Shown: positions 50,543 to 63,999 of the stretch, piece after piece
Numbering within the stretch: the first letter of the stretch is position 1
Layout: each line of letters opens with the position of its first letter
Origin: Halobacillus fulvus
GTDB taxonomy: Bacteria; Bacillota; Bacilli; Bacillales; Halobacillaceae
DNA: 64,000 nt
Assembly: GCA_004078665.1 (NCBI GenBank)
Contig: SCFO01000001.1
Coordinates: 894,377 to 958,376 of the forward strand
Direction: 5' to 3'
Program-made: the position numbers and the translations under genes
The notes under the pieces: generated by a model
The model's input: only the letters and a program-made list of their open reading frames with translations
Database searches by the model: none
Told to the model about the DNA's origin: nothing

Positions 50543-51598
50543 TTACCTTTTTAGCAACGCCTCGTACTGATGTACCACCCGCTCCATGATTTCCCGGGCA
50601 CTTTCCTCGCGACTTAACCTGAGGCCTTGACCAGACCAGAGCGACATCCATTCAGGGCGATTTTGATTCGCAGCTTCTTTCCGAATCTGTTTCGTCATTT
50701 TATTTTGCAGTGGGTAAGGAGCTGGCATCACCTTTTCCATCTCATGTGTAAACGCATTGGCAATCCCGCGCGCTGGCTTCCCGCTGAAGGCACATGTCAT
50801 TACGGTGGAGGCTTCATCTGATTCTAGAATTGCCTGTTTATGTAATTTCTTCGCACCGCTCTCTGCAGCTGTCACGAACGCCGTTCCCATTTGCACCCCA
50901 TCCGCTCCGAGCATCTGAGCCGCGGCAAGGCCTCTTCCGTCCATGATTCCTCCAGCCGCCACAACGGGGATCGAAACGTGATCGACGATTTGCGGGATAA
51001 GCGCCATCGTCCCAATCATGGCCTGTTGAAACGGCACATCGAACGTTCCGCGATGCCCGCCCGCTTCACACCCTTGCGCAACGATGAGATCAAGACCAGC
51101 CGCTTCGTTCAGAATCGCCTCTTGAACCGTTGTCGCCGTGCCGATCAGTATCACCCCGTTCCCCTTCAAACGATCGACTACGTCTTTTGAAGGCAAACCA
51201 AACGTAAAGCTGCACACCGGTACATTTTCATTCAAAATCACTTCGATCTGATCTTCGAACGGTGAATCGACCGATGTGGGAATTTCCTCCTTAAGATTGA
51301 GCTCATTTCGATAATATTCCAACCGGTCAAAGCTTTGCTGTAGCACATTTGCGTCAATCTCAGGGTTTTCCGGAACAAATACATTGACGGCGAACGGTCG
51401 GTCTGTCAACGTTCGGATCGTTTGAATCGCCTGTTCTGTATCCGCTCCTGTCATATACCCCGCACCTAAAGAACCGAGTCCACCGGCATTGGATACGGCG
51501 GCGACGAGTTCCGGTGTCGTCACCCCACCAGCCATCCCAGCCTGAATAATCGGAACATCAATTTCGAGCATCTGTATGAGCCTATTTTCTCTCTCCAT
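50543..51598 (-). CDS. Nitronate monooxygenase (2-nitropropane dioxygenase-like)
   Basis: 351 residues, AAAGGAG before the ATG. FMN-binding TIM barrel: PIIQAGMAGGVTTPELVAAV, FAVNVFVPENPEIDANVLQQ, IVAQGCEAGGHRGTF (class II signature with the catalytic His), PVVAAGGIMDGRGLAAAQML and GADGVQMGTAFVTAAES. Oxidises alkyl nitronates; some homologues act as flavin-dependent enoyl reductases (FabK), so specificity is uncertain. Upstream gap carries repeat copy C. Confidence 0.88.
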   Translation of the reverse strand: MERENRLIQMLEIDVPIIQAGMAGGVTTPELVAAVSNAGGLGSLGAGYMTGADTEQAIQTIRTLTDRPFAVNVFVPENPEIDANVLQQSFDRLEYYRNELNLKEEIPTSVDSPFEDQIEVILNENVPVCSFTFGLPSKDVVDRLKGNGVILIGTATTVQEAILNEAAGLDLIVAQGCEAGGHRGTFDVPFQQAMIGTMALIPQIVDHVSIPVVAAGGIMDGRGLAAAQMLGADGVQMGTAFVTAAESGAKKLHKQAILESDEASTVMTCAFSGKPARGIANAFTHEMEKVMPAPYPLQNKMTKQIRKEAANQNRPEWMSLWSGQGLRLSREESAREIMERVVHQYEALLKR

Positions 51599-51691
51599 CA
51601 AATCTCTCCTTTCTACACTCTTTCGACTTCAATTGATCAGTTCCCTTTTCTCTAGTGGACTTTGTTATGTTTAGTTTTTATAGACAAAAAA

Positions 51692-51862
51692 GTTTCCGTT
51701 TTTTATGTCAGAGTTTGGAGGGGCGGGAAATGAATCGCTTTCCATGGGCGGGCGCTGAGCTTCCTCGGAGCAAGGCTCCTGCGGGATCTCAGCCTGCCCT
51801 TTCCTCCCCATAGGAGTCTCGCCATTTCCCGCCCCTCCTTACCGAATTAGGTGAACGGAAAC
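51692..51862 (-). repeat. Nested-palindrome repeat, copy C
   Basis: Bounded by GTTTCCGTT and AACGGAAAC; inner arms GGAGGGGCGGGAAATG and CATTTCCCGCCCCTCC are perfect complements; core GGGCGCTGAGCTTCCTCGGA and GGGATCTCAGCCTGCCC. Same orientation as copy A. Fills most of the gap upstream of the nitronate monooxygenase gene. Confidence 0.85.
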
Positions 51863-51947
51863 ATCTTGCAAGAAGTAATAATAGGCGTTGAGTCGGCAAT
51901 GCACGATATAAAAAAGCAGCATTCCAAAGTTAATCGATCCTCATAAT

Positions 51948-51982
51948 AAAAAAATCCCCTTTTTTATACAAAAGGAGATTTC
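51948..51982 (-). terminator. Terminator at the end of the pyr operon
   Basis: AAATCTCCTTTT/AAAAGGGGATTT stem followed by TTTTATT on the minus strand, overlapping the stop of the 51981 gene. Confidence 0.7.
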
Positions 51983-52265
51983 ACGTTAAAAAGTAAGCGA
52001 AAATAGCAATGGATCCGAGATAGGAGAAAACGGCTTGAAACCAATAACGTCTCCGCTCATTCCGCAGGACATACACATTCCAAAGGATGAAAATGGCAAC
52101 AGAACCAAACAGGCTTACCAACGGTTCCCATGCCCACATCGATTCCATGAACGCGAAAGCCACCCACGAGTATAAATAGACGAAACAGGTCAATAAACCG
52201 AGGGAGGCGTTCATTAATAGGAAAAAAGAATGTTTTTTGGACTTCATCAGCTTCATCCGGATCAC
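51981..52265 (-). CDS. Small membrane protein downstream of pyrE (up to 94 aa)
   Basis: Three hydrophobic segments: FFLLMNASLGLLTCFVYLYS, WEPLVSLFGSVAIFILWNVY and the C-terminal AVFSYLGSIAIFAYFLT. Start uncertain (GTG at 52265 or ATG at 52256; no strong ribosome site). Lies 60 bp after pyrE on the same strand with the first terminator after it, so it may be read from the pyr transcript. No family recognised. Confidence 0.55.
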   Translation of the reverse strand: MIRMKLMKSKKHSFFLLMNASLGLLTCFVYLYSWVAFAFMESMWAWEPLVSLFGSVAIFILWNVYVLRNERRRYWFQAVFSYLGSIAIFAYFLT

Positions 52266-52325
52266 CCATACTTTCTGTTGCCCTAATCGTACAAGTATGG
52301 GAGGAAAATAGCAACTAATCGAATT

Positions 52326-52926
52326 TTAAGATTTCGTAAATACGTAAGGATCTGTTCTCCACTCTGCGAGCTGGTCGCGCTCTTCGGTTTGAAGTTGACC
52401 GGATTCGAGCAGCTGGCTAAGTAGCTCTTCATAGCTTGCAATCGATTGATATGTGAGGTTATGTTCCTGAAAAGCTTCTTCCGCTTTTTCCAGCCCATAG
52501 GTGAAAATGGAGAGGACCGTCACGACCTCTGCTCCTGATTCTCGAAGGGCTTCTGCTGCGGCAATCGACGATTTACCTGTCGAAATCAGATCCTCTATAA
52601 CTACGACGCGCTGCCCTTTCTTGAATTCACCTTCGATTTGATTCCCTTTGCCATGCTTTTTAGCTGAGGACCGGACATACACCATCGGAAGTTCCAGCAG
52701 ATCCGCAACCCAAGCGGCATGCGGAATGCCCGCTGTCGCACAGCCGGCAATGACATCCACTTCTCCTAGTTCACGGATGGTCTCAGCGAACTGATGCGCA
52801 ATTTTTTTTCGTACATCGGGGTAAGACATCGTCAGCCGGTTGTCACAATAGATCGGTGACTTCAGGCCGGACGTCCATGTAAAAAGGTTTTCCGTTTCGA
52901 TTTTGACCGCTCCGATTTCAATCAGA

Positions 52927-52946
<20 letters not shown>
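52326..52946 (-). CDS. pyrE: Orotate phosphoribosyltransferase
   Basis: 206 residues from the ATG at 52946 (MNSIIHDLIEIGAVKIETEN; TAAGGAGG upstream). LKSPIYCDNRLTMSYP, AWVADLLELPMVYVRSSAKK and the PRPP motif RVVVIEDLISTGKSSIAAAE. Converts orotate and PRPP to OMP. Last biosynthetic gene of the operon, overlapping pyrF by 20 nt. Confidence 0.95.
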
Positions 52947-55295
<2,349 letters not shown>

Positions 55296-55299
<4 letters not shown>

Positions 55300-58200
55300 G
55301 ATGTCACCCTGTCGAAGGGCGTCATTGCACGCGCGCTGAAGGACATAGCATCGATGACATCGACAATCGTTTTCGCCGTGTCAAGGCTTGTCAGACAGGC
55401 GATTCCGTGCTCGACCGCTTCCCGGCGGATTCGGAATCCATCAGAACGTGCTCGCATTCCTTTGTTCAACGTGTTGACGACCACTTGCACATCCCCGTTT
55501 TGAATCAGATCAATGACATCACGCTGATCTGATCCGACTTTTCCGACTGCTTCGACTGGAATTCCAGCTTCATGGATGACCGCTGATGTACCTTCTGTCG
55601 CAAACAGCTGGAAGCCGAGCTCATAAAACGTTCTCGCGATTTCAAGCATTTCCTGCTTATCTTTATCAGCGACTGTAAGTAGGACAGACCCTTGCGTCGG
55701 GATCTTCAGTCCGGCGGAGGTCATGCCTTTGTAGAGCGCTTTTTCAAGCGTCTGGTCGTATCCGATGACTTCCCCTGTCGACTTCATTTCAGGTCCCAAC
55801 GTCGTATCGACGCTGCGCAGCTTTTCAAACGAGAAAACAGGTACTTTGACGTAGACGCCTTCAGGCTTCTCTGCGACTCCTGAACCGTACCCATAATCTT
55901 TAAGGCGGTTGCCTAAGATGACATAGGTTGCGAGTCTCGCCATCGGTACTCCTGTAATTTTACTTAGGAAAGGAACCGTACGGCTCGATCTCGGGTTGAC
56001 CTCTAGCACATAAGCTGTGCCTTTGTGGACGACGAACTGGATGTTGATCAAGCCTTTCATATTGAGCTCACGGGCGATTTTACTTGTGGCATCGATACAC
56101 TGCTGCTCGAGCTCCTTCGTCAGGCGCTGAGTCGGATAGACGGCCATGGAATCTCCAGAGTGCACGCCTGCCCTTTCAATGTGCTCCATAATTCCTGGAA
56201 TGAAGACGTCCTCTCCATCCGAGATCGCGTCCACTTCGATTTCCATTCCGGTCATATACTTATCGACGAGAATCGGGTGACCGTTGTGGACCGTGACGTT
56301 TTGTTCAAGATACACTTCGAGCTCCTCGCGGCTGTACACGATTGCCATCGCACGGCCACCGAGTACGTATGAAGGACGCACGACGACTGGATATCCGACT
56401 TTTTCCGCTGCCAGAAACGCTTCTTTTTCACTGGTCACACTTTCACCGCCCGGCTTTGCGATATCGAGTCTATTTAACAGCTGTTCAAACAGGTCGCGGT
56501 CTTCTGTTTCGTTGATCGACTCCATCGTCGTGCCGAGAATTTTGACTCCCTGACGACTCAGACCTTCAACAAGGTTGATGGCTGTTTGGCCACCGAACTG
56601 GACGATGACGCCTTCCGGCTGCTCCAAATCGATGACGTTCATGACGTCTTCTAGTGTCAGTGGTTCAAAGTAGAGCTTATCCGACACGCTGAAATCGGTC
56701 GAAACCGTTTCTGGGTTGTTGTTCATAATGATCGCTTCGTAGCCCATTTCCTTCAGACCAAGCACAGAGTGGACGGTCGCATAATCAAATTCGACACCCT
56801 GTCCGATACGGATCGGTCCGGATCCAATGACGAGCACTTTTTTATTGTCTGAAGCGATCGATTCGTTTTCCTCTTCGTAGCTGCTGTAGAAGTAAGGCGT
56901 TTCCGATGCGAATTCGCCGGCACACGTGTCGACCATTTTGTAAACGGGACGGATGTTTTCTGTTCGTCGAGTCTGAAGTACATCCTCCATCTTCTGTCCT
57001 GTGACTCTCGCAATTTGAGTATCCGAGAATCCAAGCTCTTTCGCTTTTTTCAGAAGGGTATCGGACAGCCCTTCCTTCGCTAAGCGGCGTTCAAGCTCAA
57101 TGATTTTGTTCAATTTATGAAGGAAGAAGAAGTCAATCCTTGTCATTTCGTGAATGGATTCTAGCGTTTCCCCGCGACGTAAAGCCTCTGCCAGCACGAA
57201 CAATCGTTCATCATCAGCACGCTTCATCCGCTCATACAATTCCTCATCCGGTACATTCAAAAGGGACGGCAAGTAGAAATCTTCTGTGTCCCCTTCAAGG
57301 GAACGGACCCCTTTCAGCAAGGACTCTTCCACAGTACGTCCGATCGACATCACTTCACCGGTTGCCTTCATCTGTGTGCCAAGTCGACGGTTTCCTTTGG
57401 CAAACTTATCAAACGGCCATCGTGGAATTTTCGTTACGACATAATCAAGTGCTGGTTCAAAGCAGGCATATGTCGTTCCGGTTACAGGGTTTCTGATTTC
57501 ATCGAGCGTCATGCCGATGGCGATCTTCGCTGCAAGCTTCGCGATCGGGTAGCCTGTCGCTTTTGATGCAAGAGCTGATGAACGGCTTACACGAGGGTTC
57601 ACTTCAATGACATAGTATTGGAAGCTGTCCGGGTCGAGTGCGAGCTGGACGTTACATCCCCCTTCAATATTGAGCGCACCAATGATCTCGAGTGATGCAT
57701 TACGGAGCATTTGATACTCACGGTCACTCAGAGTTTGGGAAGGAGCGACGACAATCGAATCTCCTGTATGGATCCCGACCGGGTCAAAGTTCTCCATGTT
57801 ACAAACGACAATTCGGTTCCCGCTGCTGTCGCGCATCACTTCGTATTCGATTTCTTTGAAGCCCGCAATATTCTTTTCAATCAGACACTGGTTCACAGGC
57901 GACATTGCGAGGCCGCTTCTCGCCGTTTCCCGGAGTTCGGCTTCGTTGTCGCACATTCCACCGCCGGCGCCTCCCATCGTATAGGCCGGTCTTACAATGA
58001 CAGGGTATCCGATTTGATTGGCAAAATGGACGGCATCCTCGACCGAGTTGACGATTTCACTTTCCGGGACTGGATGGTCCAGTTCATGCATGAGGGAACG
58101 GAACTTCTCACGGTCCTCAGCCTGCTCGATCGCATCAAGCGGTGTTCCGAGCAGTTCTACATCAAACTCCTCTAGGATTCCAGACTCACTGAGCTGCACC

Positions 58201-58496
58201 GCCATATTCAAGCCGGTCTGGCCTCCAAGTGTCGGAAGAATCGCATCCGGCTTTTCTTTGCGGATGATTTTGCTTAAAAAGTCAACCGTCAGGGGTTCCA
58301 TGTACACCTGGTCAGCGAACGTGTGGTCCGTCATGATTGTTGCCGGATTCGAATTGGCGAGAATGACTTCGTATCCTTCTTCTTTCAATGACTGGCAGGC
58401 TTGCGTTCCGGAATAGTCGAACTCGGCTGCTTGTCCTATAATAATCGGACCGGATCCGATGACGAGAATTTTGTTTAGATCTGTACGCTTAGGCAT
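55296..58496 (-). CDS. carB: Carbamoyl-phosphate synthase large subunit
   Basis: 1066 residues, AAGGAGGAATCGTC before the ATG. Two ATP-grasp halves: [20 protein letters not shown] with [17 protein letters not shown], and [20 protein letters not shown] with [17 protein letters not shown]; then an MGS-like allosteric domain ([20 protein letters not shown]) near the C-terminus. Inside the pyr operon, so this is the pyrimidine-regulated enzyme (pyrAB in B. subtilis). Overlaps carA by 22 nt. Confidence 0.97.
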
Positions 58497-59584
58497 GACG
58501 ATTCCTCCTTCAATGTTGTCTGGTCCTTTTCGATACGTTGTAAAAATTCATCGAATAAATGAGCGGTATCTTCGGGTCCTGGTGAGCTTTCCGGGTGATA
58601 TTGGACGGAAAAGACCGGCGCTGTTTGATGCTCAAGGCCTTCCACCGACTGATCGTTCAGTGATATTTGGGTCAAGTTCAAATCGGTTTTCGTTAGAGAT
58701 GTCGCATCCACCGCGTAGCCGTGGTTTTGGGACGTGATGTACGTTCTTCCTGTCCGCAAATCTTTGACCGGCTGATTCGCCCCGCGGTGACCGAACTTCA
58801 TTTTTTTCGTATTCGCACCAGAAGCTAAAGCGATCAGCTGGTGCCCTAAGCAGATTCCAAAAATCGGCACTTGTCCAATCAGCTGTCGGATCGTTTGGAT
58901 CGCCTCCGGTACATCTTTCGGATCTCCAGGACCGTTTGAAAGCATCACACCATCCGGCTTCAGACGTTCAATCTCCTCTGCTGATGTATGATAAGGAACG
59001 ACCGTGACATGACAGTTCCGCTTCGTAAATTCTCTGAGGATGCCGTGCTTCATTCCGAAGTCGATCAGGACGATCCGGTGCCCACGTCCTGGCACAACAT
59101 ACGGTTTAACGGTAGACACCTGCTTGACCTGATCGGTCGCAAGAGGCGTATCCTGCAAAATTCTCAACGCTTCTTCCACTGGACGATCTGAAGAGGTCAG
59201 CATCGCTTTCATCGTTCCGTGCTCACGAATGACCTTCGTCAGCTTCCTCGTATCGATCCCACTGATTCCCGGAATTTTTTTCGCCTTCAGAAAAGAATCC
59301 AGCGTCTCTTCGTTCCGGAAGTTGGACGGGTGATCGCAATGCTCCTTCACAATCACACCGAGAACAGCAGGATTGACTGTTTCAAAGTCATCACGGTTGA
59401 TGCCGTAATTTCCGATCAGTGGGTACGTAAAGGTGACGAGCTGTCCGCAATAGGACGGATCGGAAATGACCTCCTGATAGCCTGTCATTCCTGTGTTAAA
59501 AACGACTTCTCCAATCGATTCTCGTTCACTTCCAAACCCTTCTCCATGAAATACGGTTCCATCCTCAAGCACGAGCTGTTTCAT
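58475..59584 (-). CDS. carA: Carbamoyl-phosphate synthase small subunit (glutamine amidotransferase)
   Basis: 369 residues from the ATG at 59584 ([27 protein letters not shown] 6 nt upstream). [20 protein letters not shown] in the N-terminal domain and the class I amidotransferase triad: Cys in [18 protein letters not shown], His and Glu in [15 protein letters not shown]. Feeds ammonia to CarB. Overlaps pyrC by 20 nt. Called pyrAA in B. subtilis. Confidence 0.96.
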   Translation of the reverse strand: MKQLVLEDGTVFHGEGFGSERESIGEVVFNTGMTGYQEVISDPSYCGQLVTFTYPLIGNYGINRDDFETVNPAVLGVIVKEHCDHPSNFRNEETLDSFLKAKKIPGISGIDTRKLTKVIREHGTMKAMLTSSDRPVEEALRILQDTPLATDQVKQVSTVKPYVVPGRGHRIVLIDFGMKHGILREFTKRNCHVTVVPYHTSAEEIERLKPDGVMLSNGPGDPKDVPEAIQTIRQLIGQVPIFGICLGHQLIALASGANTKKMKFGHRGANQPVKDLRTGRTYITSQNHGYAVDATSLTKTDLNLTQISLNDQSVEGLEHQTAPVFSVQYHPESSPGPEDTAHLFDEFLQRIEKDQTTLKEESSCLSVQI

Positions 59585-60854
59585 GTTTAGCCTCCTCAAA
59601 TACGATTTCTCCATTGACCACCGTCAACACCGGCCAGCCTTTCAATGTCCAGCCGTGGAACGGACTGTTTTTTCCTTTTGATACAAGCTGATGGCGATCG
59701 ACTGTTTTTTCTGTATCCAGATCGATTAACGTAAGGTCGGCGACTTGTCCTTCTTTCAGTACTCCATAGGGAAGCCCGAAAACAGAAGCAGGTTTCTCTG
59801 CCAGCCATTCCACAAGCTGTGGCATCGTCATAAGACCTTTTTCCACCATATGTGTGTACAAAAGCGGGAACGCTGTTTCGAGTCCACTAATGCCGAATGG
59901 GGATAAGCGGAATCCCTGCTGCTTTTCTTCCTCTGTATGTGGTGCATGATCCGTTGCGATGAAGTCGATCGTTCCCTCACGCAGCCCTTCGACCAACGCC
60001 TCCTGATCCTCTTTGGAGCGAAGTGGTGGATTCATTTTGAACAGCGCATCGTCTTCCTTCACATCTGTTTCGTTTAACAGCAGATGGTGCGGCGTGACTT
60101 CAGCCGTCACACGGATGCCAGCGCGTTTCGCATCGCGGATAACGCGGACTGACTCCTTCGTCGACACGTGGCAGACGTGATAATGGCAGCCTGACGCTTC
60201 TGCAAGCAGAACATCTCTTGCAATCTGAACCGATTCTGCAATGTTCGGAATCCCTGGCAGGTCGAGGCGACGGCTCACTTCTCCATCATGGGAGACGCCT
60301 CCATACACAAGTGAGTTGTCCTCACAGTGGGCGACGACCGCTTTGTTGAACGCTTTCGCCTGCTTCATCGCTTCATACATCATCCCAGCGCTCTGCACGC
60401 CTACCCCGTCATCGGTGAAAGCGAAGGCTCCGAGTTCACTCAACGCTTCCATATCGACGAGTTCTTTCCCGACCTGCCTCGTTGTGATTGAAGCGTATGG
60501 AAGCACTCGGACAGAGGCATCGTGTTCGATTTTTTCAAGCAGACTTTCGAGATGCTCTTTTGTATCTGGTACCGGTGTTGTATTCGGCATCGCACAGATC
60601 GTCGTAAACCCACCTTTAGCTGCAGCTTTCGTACCCGTTTTGATTGTCTCCTTCGCTTCGCCACCAGGCTCTCTCAGGTGAACATGGACATCGACAAGAC
60701 CAGGCAACAGCAGGTGATCTTTCGCATCGACTGTTGTTTCAGCCTCCTCGACTTTCTCAGCAATCTGCTTGATGATTCCGTCCTCTATTTTTACCTCGCA
60801 AGATTGATAGACTCCATCTACGATTCGTTTGGCGTTCGTGATTTTGATACTCAT
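59565..60854 (-). CDS. pyrC: Dihydroorotase
   Basis: 429 residues, AAGGGGAG before the ATG. Metal motif [20 protein letters not shown], then [34 protein letters not shown] and [19 protein letters not shown], all zinc-site or catalytic positions. Class I dihydroorotase that closes carbamoyl-aspartate to dihydroorotate. Starts one base after the pyrB stop. Confidence 0.96.
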   Translation of the reverse strand: MSIKITNAKRIVDGVYQSCEVKIEDGIIKQIAEKVEEAETTVDAKDHLLLPGLVDVHVHLREPGGEAKETIKTGTKAAAKGGFTTICAMPNTTPVPDTKEHLESLLEKIEHDASVRVLPYASITTRQVGKELVDMEALSELGAFAFTDDGVGVQSAGMMYEAMKQAKAFNKAVVAHCEDNSLVYGGVSHDGEVSRRLDLPGIPNIAESVQIARDVLLAEASGCHYHVCHVSTKESVRVIRDAKRAGIRVTAEVTPHHLLLNETDVKEDDALFKMNPPLRSKEDQEALVEGLREGTIDFIATDHAPHTEEEKQQGFRLSPFGISGLETAFPLLYTHMVEKGLMTMPQLVEWLAEKPASVFGLPYGVLKEGQVADLTLIDLDTEKTVDRHQLVSKGKNSPFHGWTLKGWPVLTVVNGEIVFEEAKHETARA

Positions 60855-61748
60855 TTACAGCTCCCCTTTCAATAGTGCCTGGATGATGGCCATTCGGATG
60901 GTGACGCCATTCGTCATTTGCCTGAAGATCCTCGATTTGTCGGACTCGACTAAGTCACTGTCGATTTCGACCCCGCGATTGACAGGTGCCGGGTGGAGGA
61001 TGATGCTGTTTGGCCCCATCCGTGCTTCTCTCGCTTTCGTTAATCCGTATTGCTCTAAATAGGACTGATCTGCGGTGGACTGCTCATGCCGTTCATGCTG
61101 AATTCTAAGCAGCATCAGGGCATCACAACGATCGACCGCTTCGTCCATCGTTATGTAATTGGTTGCAAGTGACCGGTCTTCCCATTCCGGTTTCGTTACA
61201 AAAGAAACATGCGCTCCAAGCTGCTCGAGGGCGAACGCATTCGATCTCGCCACGCGACTGTGCTTCAAATCACCGGCGATGGCTACTTCCAGTCCCTCGA
61301 ACTGTCCGAAATGCTCATATATCGTATATAAGTCGAGAAGACACTGCGTCGGATGTTCTCCACATCCGTCCCCGGCATTGATCAAGGACAAGTTGAGGTC
61401 TCCCGCACAGCTGTTCAACAGCCCCACTTCGGATTGCCGGACGACCGCCACATCCACACCGATCGCTTCCATCGTTTTCAATGTGTCATAGAGCGTTTCT
61501 CCCTTTGTGAGACTTGAAGTTGCGCCTTCGAGATCGATGAGGTCGAGTCCTAGTTTTCTCTCGGCTACTTGAAAGCTGCTTTTCGTCCGTGTGCTCGGCT
61601 CTAAGAAAAGATTGGCCGCAAATTTGCCGTGGAACGAAGGGACATGTCCTGCTTCGATGTCTTTGGCAATCTCAAAGATCCGGTAGATGTCGGCGTTGGC
61701 TAAGTGCTTCATCGATAACAGGTGTTTTCGTGAAAGAACTTTCGTCAT
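60855..61748 (-). CDS. pyrB: Aspartate carbamoyltransferase catalytic subunit
   Basis: 297 residues. Carbamoyl-phosphate motif FLEPSTRTKSSFQVAERKLG at about 48-67, VAVVRQSEVGLL, DGCGEHPTQCLLDLYTIYE (the HPTQ motif) and ILHPAPVNRGVEIDSDLVE. No regulatory subunit gene follows, as usual in Bacillaceae. First gene after the second PyrR attenuator. Confidence 0.97.
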   Translation of the reverse strand: MTKVLSRKHLLSMKHLANADIYRIFEIAKDIEAGHVPSFHGKFAANLFLEPSTRTKSSFQVAERKLGLDLIDLEGATSSLTKGETLYDTLKTMEAIGVDVAVVRQSEVGLLNSCAGDLNLSLINAGDGCGEHPTQCLLDLYTIYEHFGQFEGLEVAIAGDLKHSRVARSNAFALEQLGAHVSFVTKPEWEDRSLATNYITMDEAVDRCDALMLLRIQHERHEQSTADQSYLEQYGLTKAREARMGPNSIILHPAPVNRGVEIDSDLVESDKSRIFRQMTNGVTIRMAIIQALLKGEL

Positions 61749-61859
61749 GGTTATCTCTCCCTCATTTAACTTATTTTTTAATTCCTTTATGTTTTACAAT
61801 TGGTTGAGAGCGGGGGAATCATTCCCCCTCCTCCTTTTTTATAAAATTCGATAAATGGC

Positions 61860-62030
61860 TTTCCGTTCTCCTAGTTGCAGCAAGGAGGGTCCGGAAATGG
61901 CGAGACTCCTATGGGGAGAAAAGGGCAGGCTGAGATCCCGCAGGAGCAAGGCGACGAGGAAGCTCAGCGCCCGCCCATGGAAAGCGAGTTATTTCCGGAC
62001 CCTCCTCCCGCTCTTAAAAGGGAACGGAAA
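61860..62030 (+). repeat. Nested-palindrome repeat, copy D, inside the pyr operon
   Basis: Bounded by TTTCCGTT and AACGGAAA; inner arms GGAGGGTCCGGAAAT and ATTTCCGGACCCTCC; core GGCAGGCTGAGATCCCGCAG and GAAGCTCAGCGCCCGCCC. Same orientation as copy B. No outer GCTCTGTTAAA ends. Lies between the attenuator and pyrB, so it is transcribed in every full-length pyr mRNA. Confidence 0.85.
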
Positions 62031-62050
62031 AATCTTTTATCCTTTTTTGT

Positions 62051-62084
62051 ATAAAAATAGCACCCCCAAGGTGTTTGGGGGTGC
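62051..62084 (-). terminator. PyrR-controlled attenuator terminator before pyrB
   Basis: GCACCCCCAA/TTGGGGGTGC 10-bp stem followed by TATTTTTATA on the minus strand, 44 nt after the PyrR-binding loop. Confidence 0.85.
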
Positions 62085-62127
62085 TTTGGTCGCATGCGAA
62101 ACGCGCCAAACCCTGTACACCTTTCTG

Positions 62128-62141
62128 AGCCTCACGGGACC
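62128..62141 (-). promoter_or_regulatory. PyrR-binding RNA loop (anti-antiterminator), pyrP-pyrB
   Basis: GGTCCCGTGAGGCT on the transcript matches the ARUCCNGNGAGGYU PyrR consensus except for G at the first position. UMP-bound PyrR would stabilise this hairpin and allow the terminator to form. Confidence 0.85.
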
Positions 62142-62172
62142 CGGTTAAAACGTGACGAGTATTGGTTGCTAT

Positions 62173-63555
62173 TTAGGCGACTCCATCCTTCCGTTCCTCG
62201 TCGGAAGCCTCCGGAGCCTTAAAGATATTTTTGTTGCCTTTCCCTTTCTCTTTTCCAGGAAGAGCAAGGTTTAAGAGGACACCGATGATGGCAGCAAGAG
62301 CCATGCCTGCGACTTGTACGTTGTCTGTCAGCTGAAGGAATGCTCCGCCGACCCCGATGACAAGGATGACGCTGGAGATGACAAGGTTTCGTTTTTCTCC
62401 AAAATCGATTTGATTATCAATCAACATTCTGAGACCGCTTGATGCGATGATCCCGAACAAGAGGATGGACACTCCGCCCATGACGGCCGATGGGATCGAG
62501 CCGATGACAGCTGTAATCATCCCGACGAATCCGAAGACGATCGCGATCACCGCTGCGCCTCCGATGACGAACACGCTGAATACGCGGGTGATGGCTAGTA
62601 CCCCAATATTTTCTCCGTATGTCGTGTTCGGTGGGCCACCTAAGAAGGACGCGATCATGGTCGCCGCTCCGTCTCCAAGAATGGAACGGTGCAGACCCGG
62701 CTCTTTCAAAAAGTTCTTCCCGACGACTTTGGAAAGGACCATCTGATCCCCTGTATGCTCTGTAATCGTGACGAGTGCGAGGGGCACCATCAGGAAGATG
62801 ATTTCCCAGCTGAACACTTCAAACGGGGAGAAGTCGACGAACGGGATGACGAAATCCGGTACTTCGAAAAGCGCTGTGAAGAAAGCTCCGACGGAACCTG
62901 CCGATGTTAAGGCTGTCCACTCTTCCTGGATGGCACTCGTATCGACAATTCCTTGCGTCAAGGCGAACAAGTAGCCTCCGACGATTCCGAATAAGATCGG
63001 CACAAGGGAGAAGAACCCTTTGAAAAAGATGGACGCGATAATCGTGATCGCAAGCGTGACGAGCGCGACGGTGAAGTGCGTGCCGCTGTATGTTTCACTA
63101 CCTGGAATGTACATGGACATGTCAATCGCTGTCGAAGCAAGTCCAAGTCCGATAACGATAATGACTGGACCGACGACGATCGGCGGAAGAATTTTCATTA
63201 ACCAGTCGGTTCCGAACATGGAGATTAACAAGGCGACGACTCCGTAGACAATTCCGACAAAGAAGCTTCCGATCATCGCGCCAGGTATGCCGCTCGTTTC
63301 GGATACGGCCACGATCGGGGCAATGAAGGCAAAGCTTGAGCCGAGGTATGCCGGAACCTTTCCTTTCGTAATTAATAGATAAGCTAGCGTCCCGAATCCG
63401 CTTGAGACAAGCGCGACTGCTGGGGATAAGCCTGTAAGAAACGGAACGAGGATCGTCGCTCCGAACATGGCGAATAAGTGCTGTAAGCTGAGTGTGATCC
63501 ATTTATGAATTTTAGGTACTTCGTTGACTTCTAAAGCGGCTTGCTGTTGTTTCAT
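62173..63555 (-). CDS. pyrP: Uracil permease
   Basis: 460 residues, about 14 membrane helices, NCS2/UraA family. Conserved blocks: ATILVPFLTGLSPAVALVSS, VPAYLGSSFAFIAPIVAVSE, ALVTITEHTGDQMVLSKVVG (the substrate-binding Glu and His) and GGPPNTTYGENIGVLAITRV. GAGGAGG before the ATG. Imports uracil by proton symport. Between two PyrR attenuators. Confidence 0.96.
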   Translation of the reverse strand: MKQQQAALEVNEVPKIHKWITLSLQHLFAMFGATILVPFLTGLSPAVALVSSGFGTLAYLLITKGKVPAYLGSSFAFIAPIVAVSETSGIPGAMIGSFFVGIVYGVVALLISMFGTDWLMKILPPIVVGPVIIVIGLGLASTAIDMSMYIPGSETYSGTHFTVALVTLAITIIASIFFKGFFSLVPILFGIVGGYLFALTQGIVDTSAIQEEWTALTSAGSVGAFFTALFEVPDFVIPFVDFSPFEVFSWEIIFLMVPLALVTITEHTGDQMVLSKVVGKNFLKEPGLHRSILGDGAATMIASFLGGPPNTTYGENIGVLAITRVFSVFVIGGAAVIAIVFGFVGMITAVIGSIPSAVMGGVSILLFGIIASSGLRMLIDNQIDFGEKRNLVISSVILVIGVGGAFLQLTDNVQVAGMALAAIIGVLLNLALPGKEKGKGNKNIFKAPEASDEERKDGVA

Positions 63556-63582
63556 CTTTCATCCTCCTCTTATTTTTCCCAT

Positions 63583-63617
63583 AAAAAAACCTCTTTGCCT
63601 GAAGGTACGCAAAGAGG
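63583..63617 (-). terminator. PyrR-controlled attenuator terminator before pyrP
   Basis: CCTCTTTGC/GCAAAGAGG stem (63590-63617) followed by seven Ts on the minus strand. Confidence 0.88.
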
Positions 63618-63660
63618 TAGACGTGTGTTCGGTACACACGTGTATCCATACGACCTTCTA

Positions 63661-63674
63661 AGCCTCACGGGACT
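63661..63674 (-). promoter_or_regulatory. PyrR-binding RNA loop, pyrR-pyrP
   Basis: AGTCCCGTGAGGCT on the transcript is a full match to the PyrR loop consensus ARUCCNGNGAGGYU. Confidence 0.9.
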
Positions 63675-63693
63675 TCCATTAAAGGTGTTTTCG

Positions 63694-63999
<306 letters not shown>

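Larger units (their letters stand above)
61749..62172. other. pyrP-pyrB intercistronic region
   Basis: 424 bp within the operon. In transcription order: PyrR-binding loop (62128-62141), attenuator terminator (62051-62084), repeat copy D (61860-62030), a GGGGGAAT/ATTCCCCC hairpin (61811-61827), then the pyrB ribosome site. Confidence 0.7.

Noticed and set aside
61811-61836. GGGGGAATCATTCCCCC hairpin with plus-strand T-run as a terminator
   Set aside because: No plus-strand gene ends here; on the transcribed strand the tail is not T-rich. Kept only as a hairpin in the spacer note.
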